This document shows positions 52,234-63,261 of a DNA stretch of 64,000 bases, one piece after another. Under the pieces are notes generated by a model. That model was not told the DNA's origin. It searched no databases and saw only the letters and a program-made list of their open reading frames with translations. Each line of letters starts with the position of its first letter. Position 1 is the first letter of the stretch. Origin of the DNA: B1 sp034439755 (GTDB taxonomy: Bacteria > Bacteroidota > Bacteroidia > UKL13-3); assembly GCA_034439755.1 (NCBI GenBank), contig JAWXAZ010000133.1:15020-79019 (forward strand), written 5' to 3'. Position numbers and translations under genes: made by a program.

Positions 52234-54759
52234 ATGAAAAAGTTTACTCTGGTCTTCGCTTTTTTTCTGTTTCAACTCACGCTTTTTGCACAAACTTCTT
52301 TGCCTGCGTTCTGGACATTCATAAGTCCTAGTCCTTCCGAAGATTCTACTAATGCACCTTTGGGTTGGAAAACCAGGTTAAACATTGTGGTTGGCGGAAC
52401 AACACCATATTCGTATGCAACTGGCTCAGATGGTAACGCTGCTTGTCGTTTAGATGGGCAAGGCGAATATGTGCAGATTAATTTTGCCGAAACTCCAGGA
52501 AAATTGAGCTACTATATTAGGGGCACTGCCATTAATCCAAATCCACCTTTTTCTGGAAGTTTTAAAATACAAGAATCCATAGATGGTGTGAGTTGGACAG
52601 ATTTAAGAAACTATATTAGTATGACCACCGGATTTGCTAAATTTACCGAGAATCCAAGTGCAAATTCTAGGTTTGTGAGATTTTTTTATCAAACAAAAGT
52701 TTCTGGAAGCAATGTAGCATTGGATAGTGTGTTTTTGGGCAAACCTGGTCTGGGTAATAATGCCAAGTTAGCCGTTAAATTTGGCAACGCCAGCCTTGTT
52801 AATGGTGGAACACAAATCATCGGAAATGTTGCCACCAGTAAATTTTTGCTTCAAAACGAAGCATTGCAGCAAACTTTATATTTTTCATCTATCAGTTTAT
52901 CTGGGTTAAATAGCACGGCTTTTACTTTAGGTAACTTGCCAGATTCTATTCTTCCAGGAGATACTTTTGGTTTATACCTGAACCTAAATTTAAGCAGTTC
53001 TGGGTCAAAATTTGCTACTTTAACGCTTAATTCAAATTCCATAGAAAATGCTAGTTTTGGTCTCAACCTATATGGAATTGCTGGTGCTTTGGCAAGTGAG
53101 CCTCAGGCACAAGCCACGCAACTTAGTTATACGAATGTGAGCGCTTATGGTTTTACTGTTTCTTATACCAAAGCTAGCCCTGAACCAGAATATTATTTGG
53201 TGTTGCGCAAGGAAACAGATTTAATTACAGAGGAGCCTATAGATGGACAAAGCTACAAGAAGGGCGATTTTATTGGTTCAGCCAAAGTTGCTTATGTTGG
53301 ATCAGCCAGTGCATTTAATGCCAACCATGTTTTGGCAAATAGTACTTATAGAGTAGCTGTGTTTGCCTTTAATGGTCCAGCAGGTTATGAAAATTATTTA
53401 AGTTCAAATCCGTTAAAGGGAACTGTTTATTCTAATGCCTCGAATCCGGGAAGTTATTATGCAGGAATTTCGCCCAACAATCCAAATTTTGTTAGTCAAT
53501 TATCTGCAAGGGTTCATCCACACGATACTGTTTTTTATGGTAATTATTCGGCAGCTTTGGTTAATCCTTGGCTTGCGAGAGATACTTTAAATGGGCGGAA
53601 AGTAGTTACCTGTGTTTATACCAATCATCAGTTTGTATATAATGAGCCGTTTTTGTGGGCCAATGGAAGCAATGGAGCCGTTTTAACGCGCGAACATACT
53701 TGGCCTCAAAGTTGGATGCCAAGTAATTCTGGGAATCCAGATTGGCCAAATGCACCAGGTACCACCAAAGAAATGTTGGAATATAATGACCTTCATAACT
53801 TGTTTCCGGCTCACCAAGTCAATGCAAATGCCCGCAGGAGTAATAATCCATTTGATGAGGTTGTAACACCTACTTATACCGCCCCAACAGGCTTTGGTAT
53901 GCTTGGTAAAGACAGTGCAAATAGAACGGCTTACGAACCTAGACCAGAGCAAAAGGGCGATGTTGCAAGGGCTTTGTTTTATATGGCTATATCTTATAAT
54001 GGCATAAATGGATTAAGTTGGGCAATTCCGTCTAATCAAAACTTAGCCTTGTTGCGTCAATGGCATCAACAAGACCCACCAGATAATTTTGAGCGTACGC
54101 GCAACGAGGTTATTGGAAATGTACAAGGAAATCGCAATCCGTTTATTGATCATCCCGAGTGGGCAAATCGCATTAATTTTAGAAACATGACTTATATTGC
54201 AGATACAGCTCCTGCATCTATTAAGCTACTTAGGCCTTTGGCAAGTGATATTTGGGTGAAGGGTAAACCTGCTAGTATTTCATGGGAGCATGCCGGAATT
54301 GATTCTGTTGAATTGTTATTTAGTGAAGACTCTTTAAAAACTTTTACTTCATTAGGAAAATATGCGAGTTCCCTTGATTCAATACAATACAATGCAGATA
54401 AGGTTTTTAGCCATTTTTATGGCGTTATAATTGCTCGTGGGTATTCGCCAGGGTTTGCATTTGACACTTCAACTTACTTTAAATTAAGCATGGTTGATGG
54501 CTTTAATAAGTTGAACAATAAAATTAATCATTTTAATGTTTATCCAAATCCATTTAACGATAAGTTGAATTTCGAATATTTGGGTTCAGGAATACCTGAA
54601 TTTCAATATAAAATTTATAATACTATGGGCATGGTAATTTATGAAGGAGAGGCTCGTAAGTATAGCGAAATTGACACCAAGCAACTTTCACCTGGTTTGT
54701 ATTATTTTTATGTAAATGGGCAGGAAAACCACATGCTTTTTAAATTAATAAAACCTTAA
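52234..54759 (+). CDS. T9SS-secreted endonuclease I family nuclease
   Basis: An 841-residue secreted protein. Signal peptide 1-20 (LFAQ). Residues 20-400 are beta-sandwich-like adhesive regions, including a discoidin-like first part and a Fn3-like VSAYGFTVSYTKAS. The endonuclease I (EndA/NucM) domain is about 400-655 with TREHTWPQSWM and LHNLFPAHQVNANARRSNNPF, the His/Asn/Arg metal-nuclease core. A T9SS type A domain (FNVYPNPFNDKLNF) ends it. It probably degrades extracellular DNA at the surface for nutrient or matrix turnover. Confidence 0.9.
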   Translation: MKKFTLVFAFFLFQLTLFAQTSLPAFWTFISPSPSEDSTNAPLGWKTRLNIVVGGTTPYSYATGSDGNAACRLDGQGEYVQINFAETPGKLSYYIRGTAINPNPPFSGSFKIQESIDGVSWTDLRNYISMTTGFAKFTENPSANSRFVRFFYQTKVSGSNVALDSVFLGKPGLGNNAKLAVKFGNASLVNGGTQIIGNVATSKFLLQNEALQQTLYFSSISLSGLNSTAFTLGNLPDSILPGDTFGLYLNLNLSSSGSKFATLTLNSNSIENASFGLNLYGIAGALASEPQAQATQLSYTNVSAYGFTVSYTKASPEPEYYLVLRKETDLITEEPIDGQSYKKGDFIGSAKVAYVGSASAFNANHVLANSTYRVAVFAFNGPAGYENYLSSNPLKGTVYSNASNPGSYYAGISPNNPNFVSQLSARVHPHDTVFYGNYSAALVNPWLARDTLNGRKVVTCVYTNHQFVYNEPFLWANGSNGAVLTREHTWPQSWMPSNSGNPDWPNAPGTTKEMLEYNDLHNLFPAHQVNANARRSNNPFDEVVTPTYTAPTGFGMLGKDSANRTAYEPRPEQKGDVARALFYMAISYNGINGLSWAIPSNQNLALLRQWHQQDPPDNFERTRNEVIGNVQGNRNPFIDHPEWANRINFRNMTYIADTAPASIKLLRPLASDIWVKGKPASISWEHAGIDSVELLFSEDSLKTFTSLGKYASSLDSIQYNADKVFSHFYGVIIARGYSPGFAFDTSTYFKLSMVDGFNKLNNKINHFNVYPNPFNDKLNFEYLGSGIPEFQYKIYNTMGMVIYEGEARKYSEIDTKQLSPGLYYFYVNGQENHMLFKLIKP

Positions 54760-54870
54760 AATTTCATTAAATACCTTAAAAAAATAATAGATTATGGATT
54801 TTTTTAAGAAGAAATTAATACGTTTAATGGTCTAATAATCAATAATATAATTTATAGCCTATAAATTTAA

Positions 54871-54901
54871 TTTGACCATTAGTAATAAATTAGTAATTTA
54901 C
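54871..54901 (+). promoter_or_regulatory. Candidate promoter of the giant surface protein gene
   Basis: TTTG (54871-54874), exactly 19 nt, then TAATTTAC (54894-54901, imperfect -7). The leader of about 70 nt is unusually long for this genome and is A-rich. Confidence 0.4.
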
Positions 54902-54979
54902 CTACGCAAACATTGCTATTATGTTGAAAAAAATAGCTGCTAGATATAAAAAAACAATACCAAAAACAAAACACATATT

Positions 54980-57900
54980 ATGATTAAAACAATTACTAAA
55001 ACGAGGGCAATTTATCGCAGAAATGTGGTGCTATTTGCTATGGTGTTATCCTTGTTTTCCTTTGGAAAACTGATAGCACAACCGCTCAATGGTTCCTATA
55101 CTATTGGAACAGGCGGGTCCTATTCAACTATGGCTGCGGCCTTATCAGATTTAGGTACCAATGGCGTAAGCGGGCCGGTAACCATGACTATCTTACCAGG
55201 AAACTACGCAGTTGCTTCTACTATTTTTATAGGAAATTATGCAGGTGTAGATGTAAACAACCGTTTAACATTTACCTCCAACAACCGAGATTCAGTTGTT
55301 TTCACTGGAACTATTTCTGGAGCAATCATTGCTTTGAACCAATGTAGGTATGTAACTGTTAACAATATTTCGGTAGTTAATAATATCAATACTGGAAATG
55401 GTTCAGGAATTGGAATTATTGGTTCAACTACAACAAATGCTGGAACTGGAAATACAATTAGTCGCTGTAAAGTGAACTTGCCTTTTTCTAGTAGCTCTTA
55501 TACTTCATTTTGTATTGGAACTACAACTTCTGCAACTGGTTATGGCACAGGCGGCCAAGTACGTGCAGACAGTATCACCATCGATTCAAACATCACTTTA
55601 GGTGGTTATTATACCATTTATTTTTATGCGCCAACTGCATTATCTAATGCTTACGCCCGTGAAATAAAAATTCGAAACAATATTTTGAATGATGTGAAAT
55701 ATTATGGTATGTACTTATTCTACTTGCAAAACGGAGTTGATGTAATAAATAATACGGTATCGTGCAACGCAACCGCATTTTTTGGCATTTATTTAGGAAA
55801 TGTATATAACCACTATGTGGGTAACAATCCGCATCGTATCAATGATAATAAGGTTTATAATTCTGCTTATGGAATTTATATGACCAATATGAATTCGCTA
55901 GCTGCTAACCCAAGTCAGATTTATAATAATGTGGTTGTTGGTAGGGCTGGAATTTATAACTATGGTATTTATATGACTTCAAATGCATCTTATGCTGCAA
56001 ACCATAGAATTTATCATAACACTGTTAAATTGTTGAATGCTACTTATGGCTATGGTTTATATGTAACAGGTAACAATGCAGGAAATAGCATTAGTTGTAT
56101 GAACAATATCTTTGCATTAGGTACAACTAACGCGGGTTATTATCCTGCTTATTTTGTAACTAATCCGGTTAATCCAACAGGTGGCCAGGCAATTAATAAT
56201 AACGTTTATTATAGTGTTGGTTCAAGTTCTGCAAATATTTTATATAGAGCAGCTGCTTATAATGTAACCAATTATAATTTGTCTACTTCAGGTGGTGATT
56301 CTTCTTCAATTGTAAAACCTAGTTTCACCAATACAGAGTTCGACGGACATTTATTAGATGCTTGTAATAAGAAGGGTTCTCCGTTGGGTAGTTTTATTGT
56401 TCCATTAGATATTGATGGACAAGCGCGTTCAGTAACTGAGCCTCTAATAGGAGCTGATGAATCTGCCAGTTTAATAAATAACTTAATGGCCACCGCTTTG
56501 GTTACGCCAACTATGCCAATTTCTTCTGGTGCGCAAGATTTATCTGTTCGTATTAAGAATTCTGGTTCTAATACAGTTTCTTCTTTTGATATTTCTTATA
56601 GATTAAATAATGGCACACCTGTTACTATAGCATACAGTGGTACATTATTACCTTGTACAGATACTGTTATTGTTTTCACAGGTGCAAACCAAATCACGCT
56701 GGGAAACAACAATGTAATAAAGGTGTATACAGCAAACCCTAACTTTTCTGCAGACGCCGATCCAACAAATGATACAATAAACGTTACTTTAAAAGCGCCA
56801 TTGAGTGGTACTTTTACAATTGGAACAGGGGGTAATTATCCTACCTTCCAAGCTGCTGCGGCAGATTTGGTTAATGGAGTGGGCGGACCAGTTTTATTTA
56901 ATGTATTACCTGGAGCTTACCTTGGACAAGTTATTATTAACGGACCAGTAGCAGGTGCTTCTGCTATTAATACAATTACATTTGAAGGAAATGCTTCTGC
57001 CACAAGAACTTTAACAGCAAGTATGGCAAACCAAGCAGCATTTGTAATTAATAGGGCCAATTATGTTAAACTAAGAAATTTAACGATAACCAATTCTGCA
57101 AATGGTTCAACAGTTGTGGGTATAGTTGGAGATGGTGTTAGCAATGCTGGTACTGGTTGCGCGGTAGTAAATTGTATTTTAAACCTAAATCCAATACAAA
57201 CTACTTCTTATGGCATCTCTGTAACAGGCACTCCTTTTGGTCATGGCCAAACTGCTTGTAGAACAGACTCAATTACCCTTGATAGCAATGTAATAAACAA
57301 TGCTTATTATGGTATTAGTGTTTATGGTGCGCAAAACACCTTATATAACAGAGGCAATAAAATCAGGTATAATATGGTAAATGCCTATTATATGGGAGTT
57401 GCCTATCAGTATAACTATGCTAGCATGGATATAATTGCTAACACTGTTTTATTCCCATCTAATTCAACCATGGGATATGCTTATTATTTATATTTTAATA
57501 ATCAATTGACTGGTCAGGTTACCAATATTATTGGTAATAAATCGGATGGTGCAGCCTATTCAGGAATTTACTGTTATACCATTGGAACAGGTGAAATCAA
57601 TATTTATAACAATGCAACTTCCAGACAAAATTATCAATACACTTACGGTTTGTATTTATATGCAAACTCGAGTTCATTGGTGAGGGTATTGCATAATTCA
57701 TTTTCACTTGACGTAACGCAATCGGGCAATACTTACGGTGCCATGGTTTCCTATTTGCCAGTTAACTCTATAGTTAAAAATAACATATTTGCTTGTACGG
57801 CAACTACCGGACCTCAAACTCCTATGTATTTATATTCAGGACCTGGTTTGGCAACTAATAATATTAACTATAATTTGTATTGGAATGCTGCAGGAACTAA

Positions 57901-60900
57901 CGCCTTATATAGAGGCTCTGCTTTCACATCTGCTAATTATAAAACAGTAGCTGCAGGTGGAGATTCATCTTATTTCGCAGATCCAAAATTTGTGGGTGCA
58001 TCAAACTTAGCCGTTACCACTTGTTTCAATGGTGTTGATTTGTTATCTACTGTGTCAACAGATATTTTGAATGTTGCCAGGTTAAATCCACCAAAGGTTG
58101 GTGCGTATGAAAATACAACACCCATCTCTTATTTGTCATCATCTGCAGTTCAAATGACAGGTCAAGTTGCACCAGGCGCGGTTGATTTCCCTGTTTTAAG
58201 AACTAGGGTAGCATTACAAGGTTGTGGAACTGGGTATACTACAAATGTTTATTACAATACTATTGGTAGTACTTCTGCCAGCAATGATATTGTAAGTGCT
58301 AAATTGTATAGCACAGGAATAGGCAGTAATTTTAACACCAGCAAATTGATTGGCACTGTATTTTCACCAGTAGGTGCATTTAGCTTTGCTATTTCTGATA
58401 CTGTAAATAGAGACCTAGGTGATACAGTTAACTATTGGTTAACTTATGATGTTTCTTCTTCTGCCACTAATACCAACTTATTAGATGCAAGAATTGATAG
58501 CATCAATATTTTAGGTTCAAACAGAGTGCCTTCAAATAACAATCCAACCGGATCATTAATTGTTGCTGCTCCAATGACTTATGTTTCGTCAACATCTTTA
58601 CATCCTTCTTTATCAACTGTTGCCACAGCAAGTACCAATGTGCAAATGTTGCGCATCAGTATTACCACCTCTACTGTTGGTTCGCCAATAGCAGCAAGTT
58701 CATTTAGTTTAAACACTACTGGTGGTGGAAATGATACCTTAAACCTTATCAATGCTAAGATTTACTATACTGGTAATAGTGCTTCATTTAGTGCAGCTAA
58801 CTTATTTGGAACGTATGCTGTTGTTGCTCCAACAACTTCTGCATGGCCTGCTTATGCAATTACAGGCTCTCAGCAATTAGTCAATGGTATAAACTATTTT
58901 TGGTTAACCTATGATTTGAAAACTGCGGCGGTTATTGGTGATTCTATTGATGCAGAGGTTACCTCTGTTTCAGTTGCAGGATCGCCTCAAACACCTACTG
59001 TAACGGCACCTGTAGGCATTAGAAAAATTAGGGCAGAATATTGTGCAAGTGCTGCAACTACAACTGCAGATGGAGAAATTTGGAACGTAACAGTAGGAAG
59101 CTTAAATAATACTTCAAACTGTACAACAACTGGAGGCCTTGGATCTACTTTGAGTATGTATTCTAATTATACGGCAACATTAGCTGCTCCAGGTTTGGTA
59201 GCGGGTATTCCAATTCCATTTTCAGTAAATACTTCTACCTGCGGTGGTCAATACAATGGCGTGCTAGGAATTTGGATTGATTTTAATCAAGATGGTGACT
59301 TTTTAGATTTGGGAGAAGCTGTTCACATGTCTCCTTCTTTCTTATATGGTACTGCGATATTTAGAACTGGAACAATTACTATTCCTTGTACCGCTATGTT
59401 GGGTGAGACCCGCATGCGTGTATCATTAATTGAAGGTGGCGTTCCTCCTTTGAGTTCTTGTGCATCGTATGGTTATGGTGAGACTGAAGATTATTTGGTA
59501 ACCATTGTAAATGGTGCGCCAGTATTTAACAGTGCTACCGCTATTCAAGTTACTGGATCAACTTCTGCAGGGGCCAATGATGTTCCAATTTTACGTGTGC
59601 CTGTTAAAGTAACAGCTTCACCTTGTTCTCCTGGCGTAATTACTAATGTAAGATTTAACACCGCTGGTACAACAACTGTAGGAGATATCGTAGCGGCCAA
59701 ATTGTATAAAACTGGAACATCGCCCGTATTTGCCAATACTAATTTATTGGGTACAATTTTCTCGCCTAGTGGCTTAATGGAATTTTTTGTTACTGATACT
59801 GTTAATAATGATACCAACAATTATTGGTTAGCATATGATGTTTCATCATCGGCAACTAATAGCAATGTTTTGGATGCAAGATTTGATAGTGCAGAAGTAT
59901 TTGGTGCTTTCCGCACGCCGGTAATTGGAAATCCTACAGGTAATAGAGTAATATCTGTACCTATGACTTATATTTCTTCTACTTCTGTGCATACAGATTT
60001 ATCTTCAATTCAACCTGCATCAGTAAATAATAGAATGTTAAGGATTAGGGTTAGAACTAGTTCAACTGGTGCGCCGATTTCTTTAACGTCGTTCTCGTTA
60101 AACACGAATGGAAGTTCTGGAAATGATACCTTAAATTTAGCAAATGCTAAAATGTTCTATACTGGAAGCAGCTCTGTATTTAACGCAAATACTCAATTTG
60201 GTTCTACTTATAGTCCAGTAGCGCCAAGTTCTTTGGTTTGGCCTTCATACCAAATTAATGGTGTTCAGCCTTTGTTAAACGACACTAACTATTTCTGGTT
60301 AACGTATGATTTAAAAGGTGGTGCAATCACTTTGGATTCTGTAGATGCAGAAGTTACGAGTATTGTAGTCGCTTCAATTTCTCAAACGCCTACCGTTTCA
60401 GCGCCAGTTGGAAACAGGAGAATTCGCAACGCATATTGTGCTTCTGCTGCTACCACTACTGCCGATGGAGAAATTTGGAATGTAACTATTGGTACTTTAA
60501 ATAATACATCTAGCTGTACCACAACTGGTGGACCAGGATCTATTTTAAGTGGTTATTCAAATTATACTGAAACGTTAAATCCGGTTAATTTGATAGCAGG
60601 AATGCAAATGCCTTTCTCTGTAAATGCGTCTACTTGTGGTGGTCAGTATAATGGTGTTGTAGGAATTTGGATCGACTTAAACCAAGATGGTGACTTCTTA
60701 GATGCTGGTGAAACTCAATATATGTCTCCTTCATCGTTCTTGTATGGTACTGCTGTTTTCATTACTGGCAACATTATAATACCATGTACTGCTACGCCAG
60801 GTTTAACGCGCATGCGTGTTACTCAAATTGAAACTGGAACTACACCAATTAGCTCATGTGGAACTTATGGTTACGGTGAAACTGAAGATTATGCTGTAAA

Positions 60901-63241
60901 TATTGTAAATGGTGCTCCTAGCTTTACAAATACTACTGCTGTTCAAAATACTGGTATCGTATTGGCAGGTACATTAGATGTGCCTATTTTACGAGTTCCA
61001 ATGAAAGTAGCGGTTTCTGCTTGTAGTCCTGGTTTAGTTACCAATGTTAGATTTAATACTGCTGGTACAACAACTGTTGGAAATATCACAGCTGCTAAAT
61101 TGTATAAAACTACTTCTAGTACATTTAATACGAGCAAACTTTTAGGAACAGTATTTTCACCTAGTGGATTAATGGAATTCATTGTTTCAGATACAGCTTC
61201 TAATGATACCAATAACTATTGGTTAGCGTATGATGTTTCTACTGGTGCTGCAACTTCAAATGTATTAGATGCTAGATTTGATAGTATGGAAGTATTTGGC
61301 TTATTTAGGTTGCCAATTAGTGGAAATCCAACTGGAAGTGTTTTGGTTTCTAACCCAATTGCTCCTACTTTATATACCACAGCAGCCACTAATTTAACAA
61401 CTACAACTGCTACTATTGGTGGTGGTGTTACTTCAAATGGATTTGCTATTGTTACAGCAACAGGTGTCGTATTTGCTACAACACCTAATCCAGTAAGGTT
61501 TGGAACGGGTGTTATTGATTCTGCTTCTGTAGTTGCAGTAACTACTGGAAACTACAGCTTTAGTATTGTTGGATTAACTCATTCTACTAAGTACTATTTC
61601 AGAACTTATGCTATCAATAGCGTAGGAACTGGTTATAGTGCTCAAGATAGTTTTACAACTTCTCCTATTATTAGTTCTTTGCCTTATTCTCAAAATTTTG
61701 AGGCAGGTGCTGGTGGTTGGACTAGTGCATTAACCTCAACAAATACAAGCACTAACTGGATTATCGGATTTGCCACTAATAACAACTGGGTGCTTGGAAC
61801 GCCTGCGAAAACATACTTAAATGGTGCTCGCAGTGGAACTAAAGCTTGGGTAACTAAATTAACTGGAACTTACGATATTGATCATGATGCTTCTGTATTA
61901 TCACCTCAATTTAACTTTACTGGTTATACAAATGATCCGGTTGTTAGATTTAATCATAAATTTAAAGCTGAGTCTGATTGGGATGGTTTAATAGTTGAAG
62001 TATCTGTTAATAATGGATTCTGGAGAAGAGCAGATAGTATCGTAGGCACGGGCTCTAACTTTAATACTGTGGGTAGTTATTCATGGTATAATGATAATGT
62101 AAGCTATGTATCGTCAGGTGGTATTTTAGAGCCACCTTATTTCTCAACAGATTTGGGTTCTGCTAGTGCATTCTCCAGCCAAGATAGTGGTTGGATTCAA
62201 AGTGCATTTAGGTTAACTGGAACTGCTGGACAATCAAATGTTCGTTTCAGATTCCGTTTCATTTCAGATACCTATGTAGTTGATGAAGGTTGGGCTTTAG
62301 ATGATATTGAAGTAGTTAATATTGTAGCTCCTACTGTTTTAGCTTCTTCTGTTTCTGCTGTAAGTAATTCTGGTTCTACTATGAACGTAAGTTGGACAAG
62401 TGGAAATGGAAGTTCTCGCATCGTTGTGGCTAGGTTAAACACAACTACTGCGGTACCTCCAACTAACAATACTATGTATGGTTCTAGTGCTGCATTTGGT
62501 GGAACTAATACTACTGGTACTGGTAATTTTATCGTTTATAATGGTACAGGTTCTTCTGTTGTTGTTACTGGTTTAGCCAATGCAACTCAATATACATTTA
62601 GTGTTTATGAGTATAATGGTAAATACATGCATAATGCATTTGGCACTGTTTCTTCTGCAAGTTCTACTACTTTACCTGTTAGTTGGTTAAGCTTCTCTGG
62701 TTTTGCCAATGAAGAAAACGTTGATTTAGTATGGGCAACTGCGCAAGAAATTAACAATAGAGGATTTGAAGTTGAGCGTTCATTTGATGGTATTGCATTC
62801 CAAAATGTAGGATTTGTTAAAGGAGCTGGTACTTATAACGGTAAATTGAACTACTCTTTTGTTGATGAAGGAGTTCTTGCCGCTAACCCAGTAGTTTACT
62901 ATCGTTTGAAGCAAGTTGATTTTGACAATAGATTTGAATATAGCTCTACTGTGGTGGTTAGAACCAATGTAGATGAATTGAATGCTGTAAAGGTTTATCC
63001 TAATCCATTTACTGAGTCAGTTTCTATTGAATTACGTAACACAACAGAGTTAACGGGTACTGCAACTTTAATTGATATTCAAGGCAGAGTAGTTAAATCT
63101 CTTAATTTGAATGTAATCAAAGGATTTGGAACTTTCCAAATGAGTGGCTTGGATGAATTGAAAGATGGTGTTTATTTTGTTAAAGTGAACATTGGTGGTC
63201 AATCATATCAAGAGAAACTTGTTAAGGTTGGTAATAAATAG
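54980..63241 (+). CDS. Giant T9SS surface protein with beta-helix, BNR-N and GEVED repeats
   Basis: A 2753-residue protein. Signal peptide to about residue 34. Two parallel beta-helix blocks (about 36-499 and 610-1044), each opening with FTIGTGG-type motifs (SYTIGTGGSY; TFTIGTGGNY) and separated by a CARDB-like domain. Then five BNR-associated-N-like domains and two GEVED domains (YCASAATTTADGEIWN...GYGETEDY, about 1353-1511 and 1818-1978) in the order B B G, B B G, B with a period of about 460 residues. Fn3-like (2126-2229), a MAM/choice-of-anchor J-like region (2233-2447, NFEAGAGGWTSAL), another Fn3, and the T9SS domain (KVYPNPFTESVSIEL). Likely a long adhesin or matrix protein exported over the outer membrane. 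Domain names rest on pattern recognition. Confidence 0.85.
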   Translation: MIKTITKTRAIYRRNVVLFAMVLSLFSFGKLIAQPLNGSYTIGTGGSYSTMAAALSDLGTNGVSGPVTMTILPGNYAVASTIFIGNYAGVDVNNRLTFTSNNRDSVVFTGTISGAIIALNQCRYVTVNNISVVNNINTGNGSGIGIIGSTTTNAGTGNTISRCKVNLPFSSSSYTSFCIGTTTSATGYGTGGQVRADSITIDSNITLGGYYTIYFYAPTALSNAYAREIKIRNNILNDVKYYGMYLFYLQNGVDVINNTVSCNATAFFGIYLGNVYNHYVGNNPHRINDNKVYNSAYGIYMTNMNSLAANPSQIYNNVVVGRAGIYNYGIYMTSNASYAANHRIYHNTVKLLNATYGYGLYVTGNNAGNSISCMNNIFALGTTNAGYYPAYFVTNPVNPTGGQAINNNVYYSVGSSSANILYRAAAYNVTNYNLSTSGGDSSSIVKPSFTNTEFDGHLLDACNKKGSPLGSFIVPLDIDGQARSVTEPLIGADESASLINNLMATALVTPTMPISSGAQDLSVRIKNSGSNTVSSFDISYRLNNGTPVTIAYSGTLLPCTDTVIVFTGANQITLGNNNVIKVYTANPNFSADADPTNDTINVTLKAPLSGTFTIGTGGNYPTFQAAAADLVNGVGGPVLFNVLPGAYLGQVIINGPVAGASAINTITFEGNASATRTLTASMANQAAFVINRANYVKLRNLTITNSANGSTVVGIVGDGVSNAGTGCAVVNCILNLNPIQTTSYGISVTGTPFGHGQTACRTDSITLDSNVINNAYYGISVYGAQNTLYNRGNKIRYNMVNAYYMGVAYQYNYASMDIIANTVLFPSNSTMGYAYYLYFNNQLTGQVTNIIGNKSDGAAYSGIYCYTIGTGEINIYNNATSRQNYQYTYGLYLYANSSSLVRVLHNSFSLDVTQSGNTYGAMVSYLPVNSIVKNNIFACTATTGPQTPMYLYSGPGLATNNINYNLYWNAAGTNALYRGSAFTSANYKTVAAGGDSSYFADPKFVGASNLAVTTCFNGVDLLSTVSTDILNVARLNPPKVGAYENTTPISYLSSSAVQMTGQVAPGAVDFPVLRTRVALQGCGTGYTTNVYYNTIGSTSASNDIVSAKLYSTGIGSNFNTSKLIGTVFSPVGAFSFAISDTVNRDLGDTVNYWLTYDVSSSATNTNLLDARIDSINILGSNRVPSNNNPTGSLIVAAPMTYVSSTSLHPSLSTVATASTNVQMLRISITTSTVGSPIAASSFSLNTTGGGNDTLNLINAKIYYTGNSASFSAANLFGTYAVVAPTTSAWPAYAITGSQQLVNGINYFWLTYDLKTAAVIGDSIDAEVTSVSVAGSPQTPTVTAPVGIRKIRAEYCASAATTTADGEIWNVTVGSLNNTSNCTTTGGLGSTLSMYSNYTATLAAPGLVAGIPIPFSVNTSTCGGQYNGVLGIWIDFNQDGDFLDLGEAVHMSPSFLYGTAIFRTGTITIPCTAMLGETRMRVSLIEGGVPPLSSCASYGYGETEDYLVTIVNGAPVFNSATAIQVTGSTSAGANDVPILRVPVKVTASPCSPGVITNVRFNTAGTTTVGDIVAAKLYKTGTSPVFANTNLLGTIFSPSGLMEFFVTDTVNNDTNNYWLAYDVSSSATNSNVLDARFDSAEVFGAFRTPVIGNPTGNRVISVPMTYISSTSVHTDLSSIQPASVNNRMLRIRVRTSSTGAPISLTSFSLNTNGSSGNDTLNLANAKMFYTGSSSVFNANTQFGSTYSPVAPSSLVWPSYQINGVQPLLNDTNYFWLTYDLKGGAITLDSVDAEVTSIVVASISQTPTVSAPVGNRRIRNAYCASAATTTADGEIWNVTIGTLNNTSSCTTTGGPGSILSGYSNYTETLNPVNLIAGMQMPFSVNASTCGGQYNGVVGIWIDLNQDGDFLDAGETQYMSPSSFLYGTAVFITGNIIIPCTATPGLTRMRVTQIETGTTPISSCGTYGYGETEDYAVNIVNGAPSFTNTTAVQNTGIVLAGTLDVPILRVPMKVAVSACSPGLVTNVRFNTAGTTTVGNITAAKLYKTTSSTFNTSKLLGTVFSPSGLMEFIVSDTASNDTNNYWLAYDVSTGAATSNVLDARFDSMEVFGLFRLPISGNPTGSVLVSNPIAPTLYTTAATNLTTTTATIGGGVTSNGFAIVTATGVVFATTPNPVRFGTGVIDSASVVAVTTGNYSFSIVGLTHSTKYYFRTYAINSVGTGYSAQDSFTTSPIISSLPYSQNFEAGAGGWTSALTSTNTSTNWIIGFATNNNWVLGTPAKTYLNGARSGTKAWVTKLTGTYDIDHDASVLSPQFNFTGYTNDPVVRFNHKFKAESDWDGLIVEVSVNNGFWRRADSIVGTGSNFNTVGSYSWYNDNVSYVSSGGILEPPYFSTDLGSASAFSSQDSGWIQSAFRLTGTAGQSNVRFRFRFISDTYVVDEGWALDDIEVVNIVAPTVLASSVSAVSNSGSTMNVSWTSGNGSSRIVVARLNTTTAVPPTNNTMYGSSAAFGGTNTTGTGNFIVYNGTGSSVVVTGLANATQYTFSVYEYNGKYMHNAFGTVSSASSTTLPVSWLSFSGFANEENVDLVWATAQEINNRGFEVERSFDGIAFQNVGFVKGAGTYNGKLNYSFVDEGVLAANPVVYYRLKQVDFDNRFEYSSTVVVRTNVDELNAVKVYPNPFTESVSIELRNTTELTGTATLIDIQGRVVKSLNLNVIKGFGTFQMSGLDELKDGVYFVKVNIGGQSYQEKLVKVGNK
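58139..61345 (+). repeat. Tandem about 1.39-kb coding repeat (BNR-N, BNR-N, GEVED)
   Basis: Units begin near 58139, 59516 and 60920 (spacing 1377 and 1404 nt). Copies share whole phrases at protein level, e.g. VTNVRFNTAGTTTVG at about 59650 and 61040, and STTTADGE-like ends at 59050 and 60450. The third unit is cut after its first BNR-N domain. The repeats are diverged, so this is ancient duplication rather than recent slippage. Confidence 0.8.
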
Positions 63242-63261
63242 AACCTTTTAAGTATTTAAAT

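Noticed and set aside
55087..58110. Possible short tandem repeats or CRISPR-like spacing in the beta-helix region
   Set aside because: The similarity is in the protein (NNxxY-type rungs) and not in regularly spaced identical DNA repeats.
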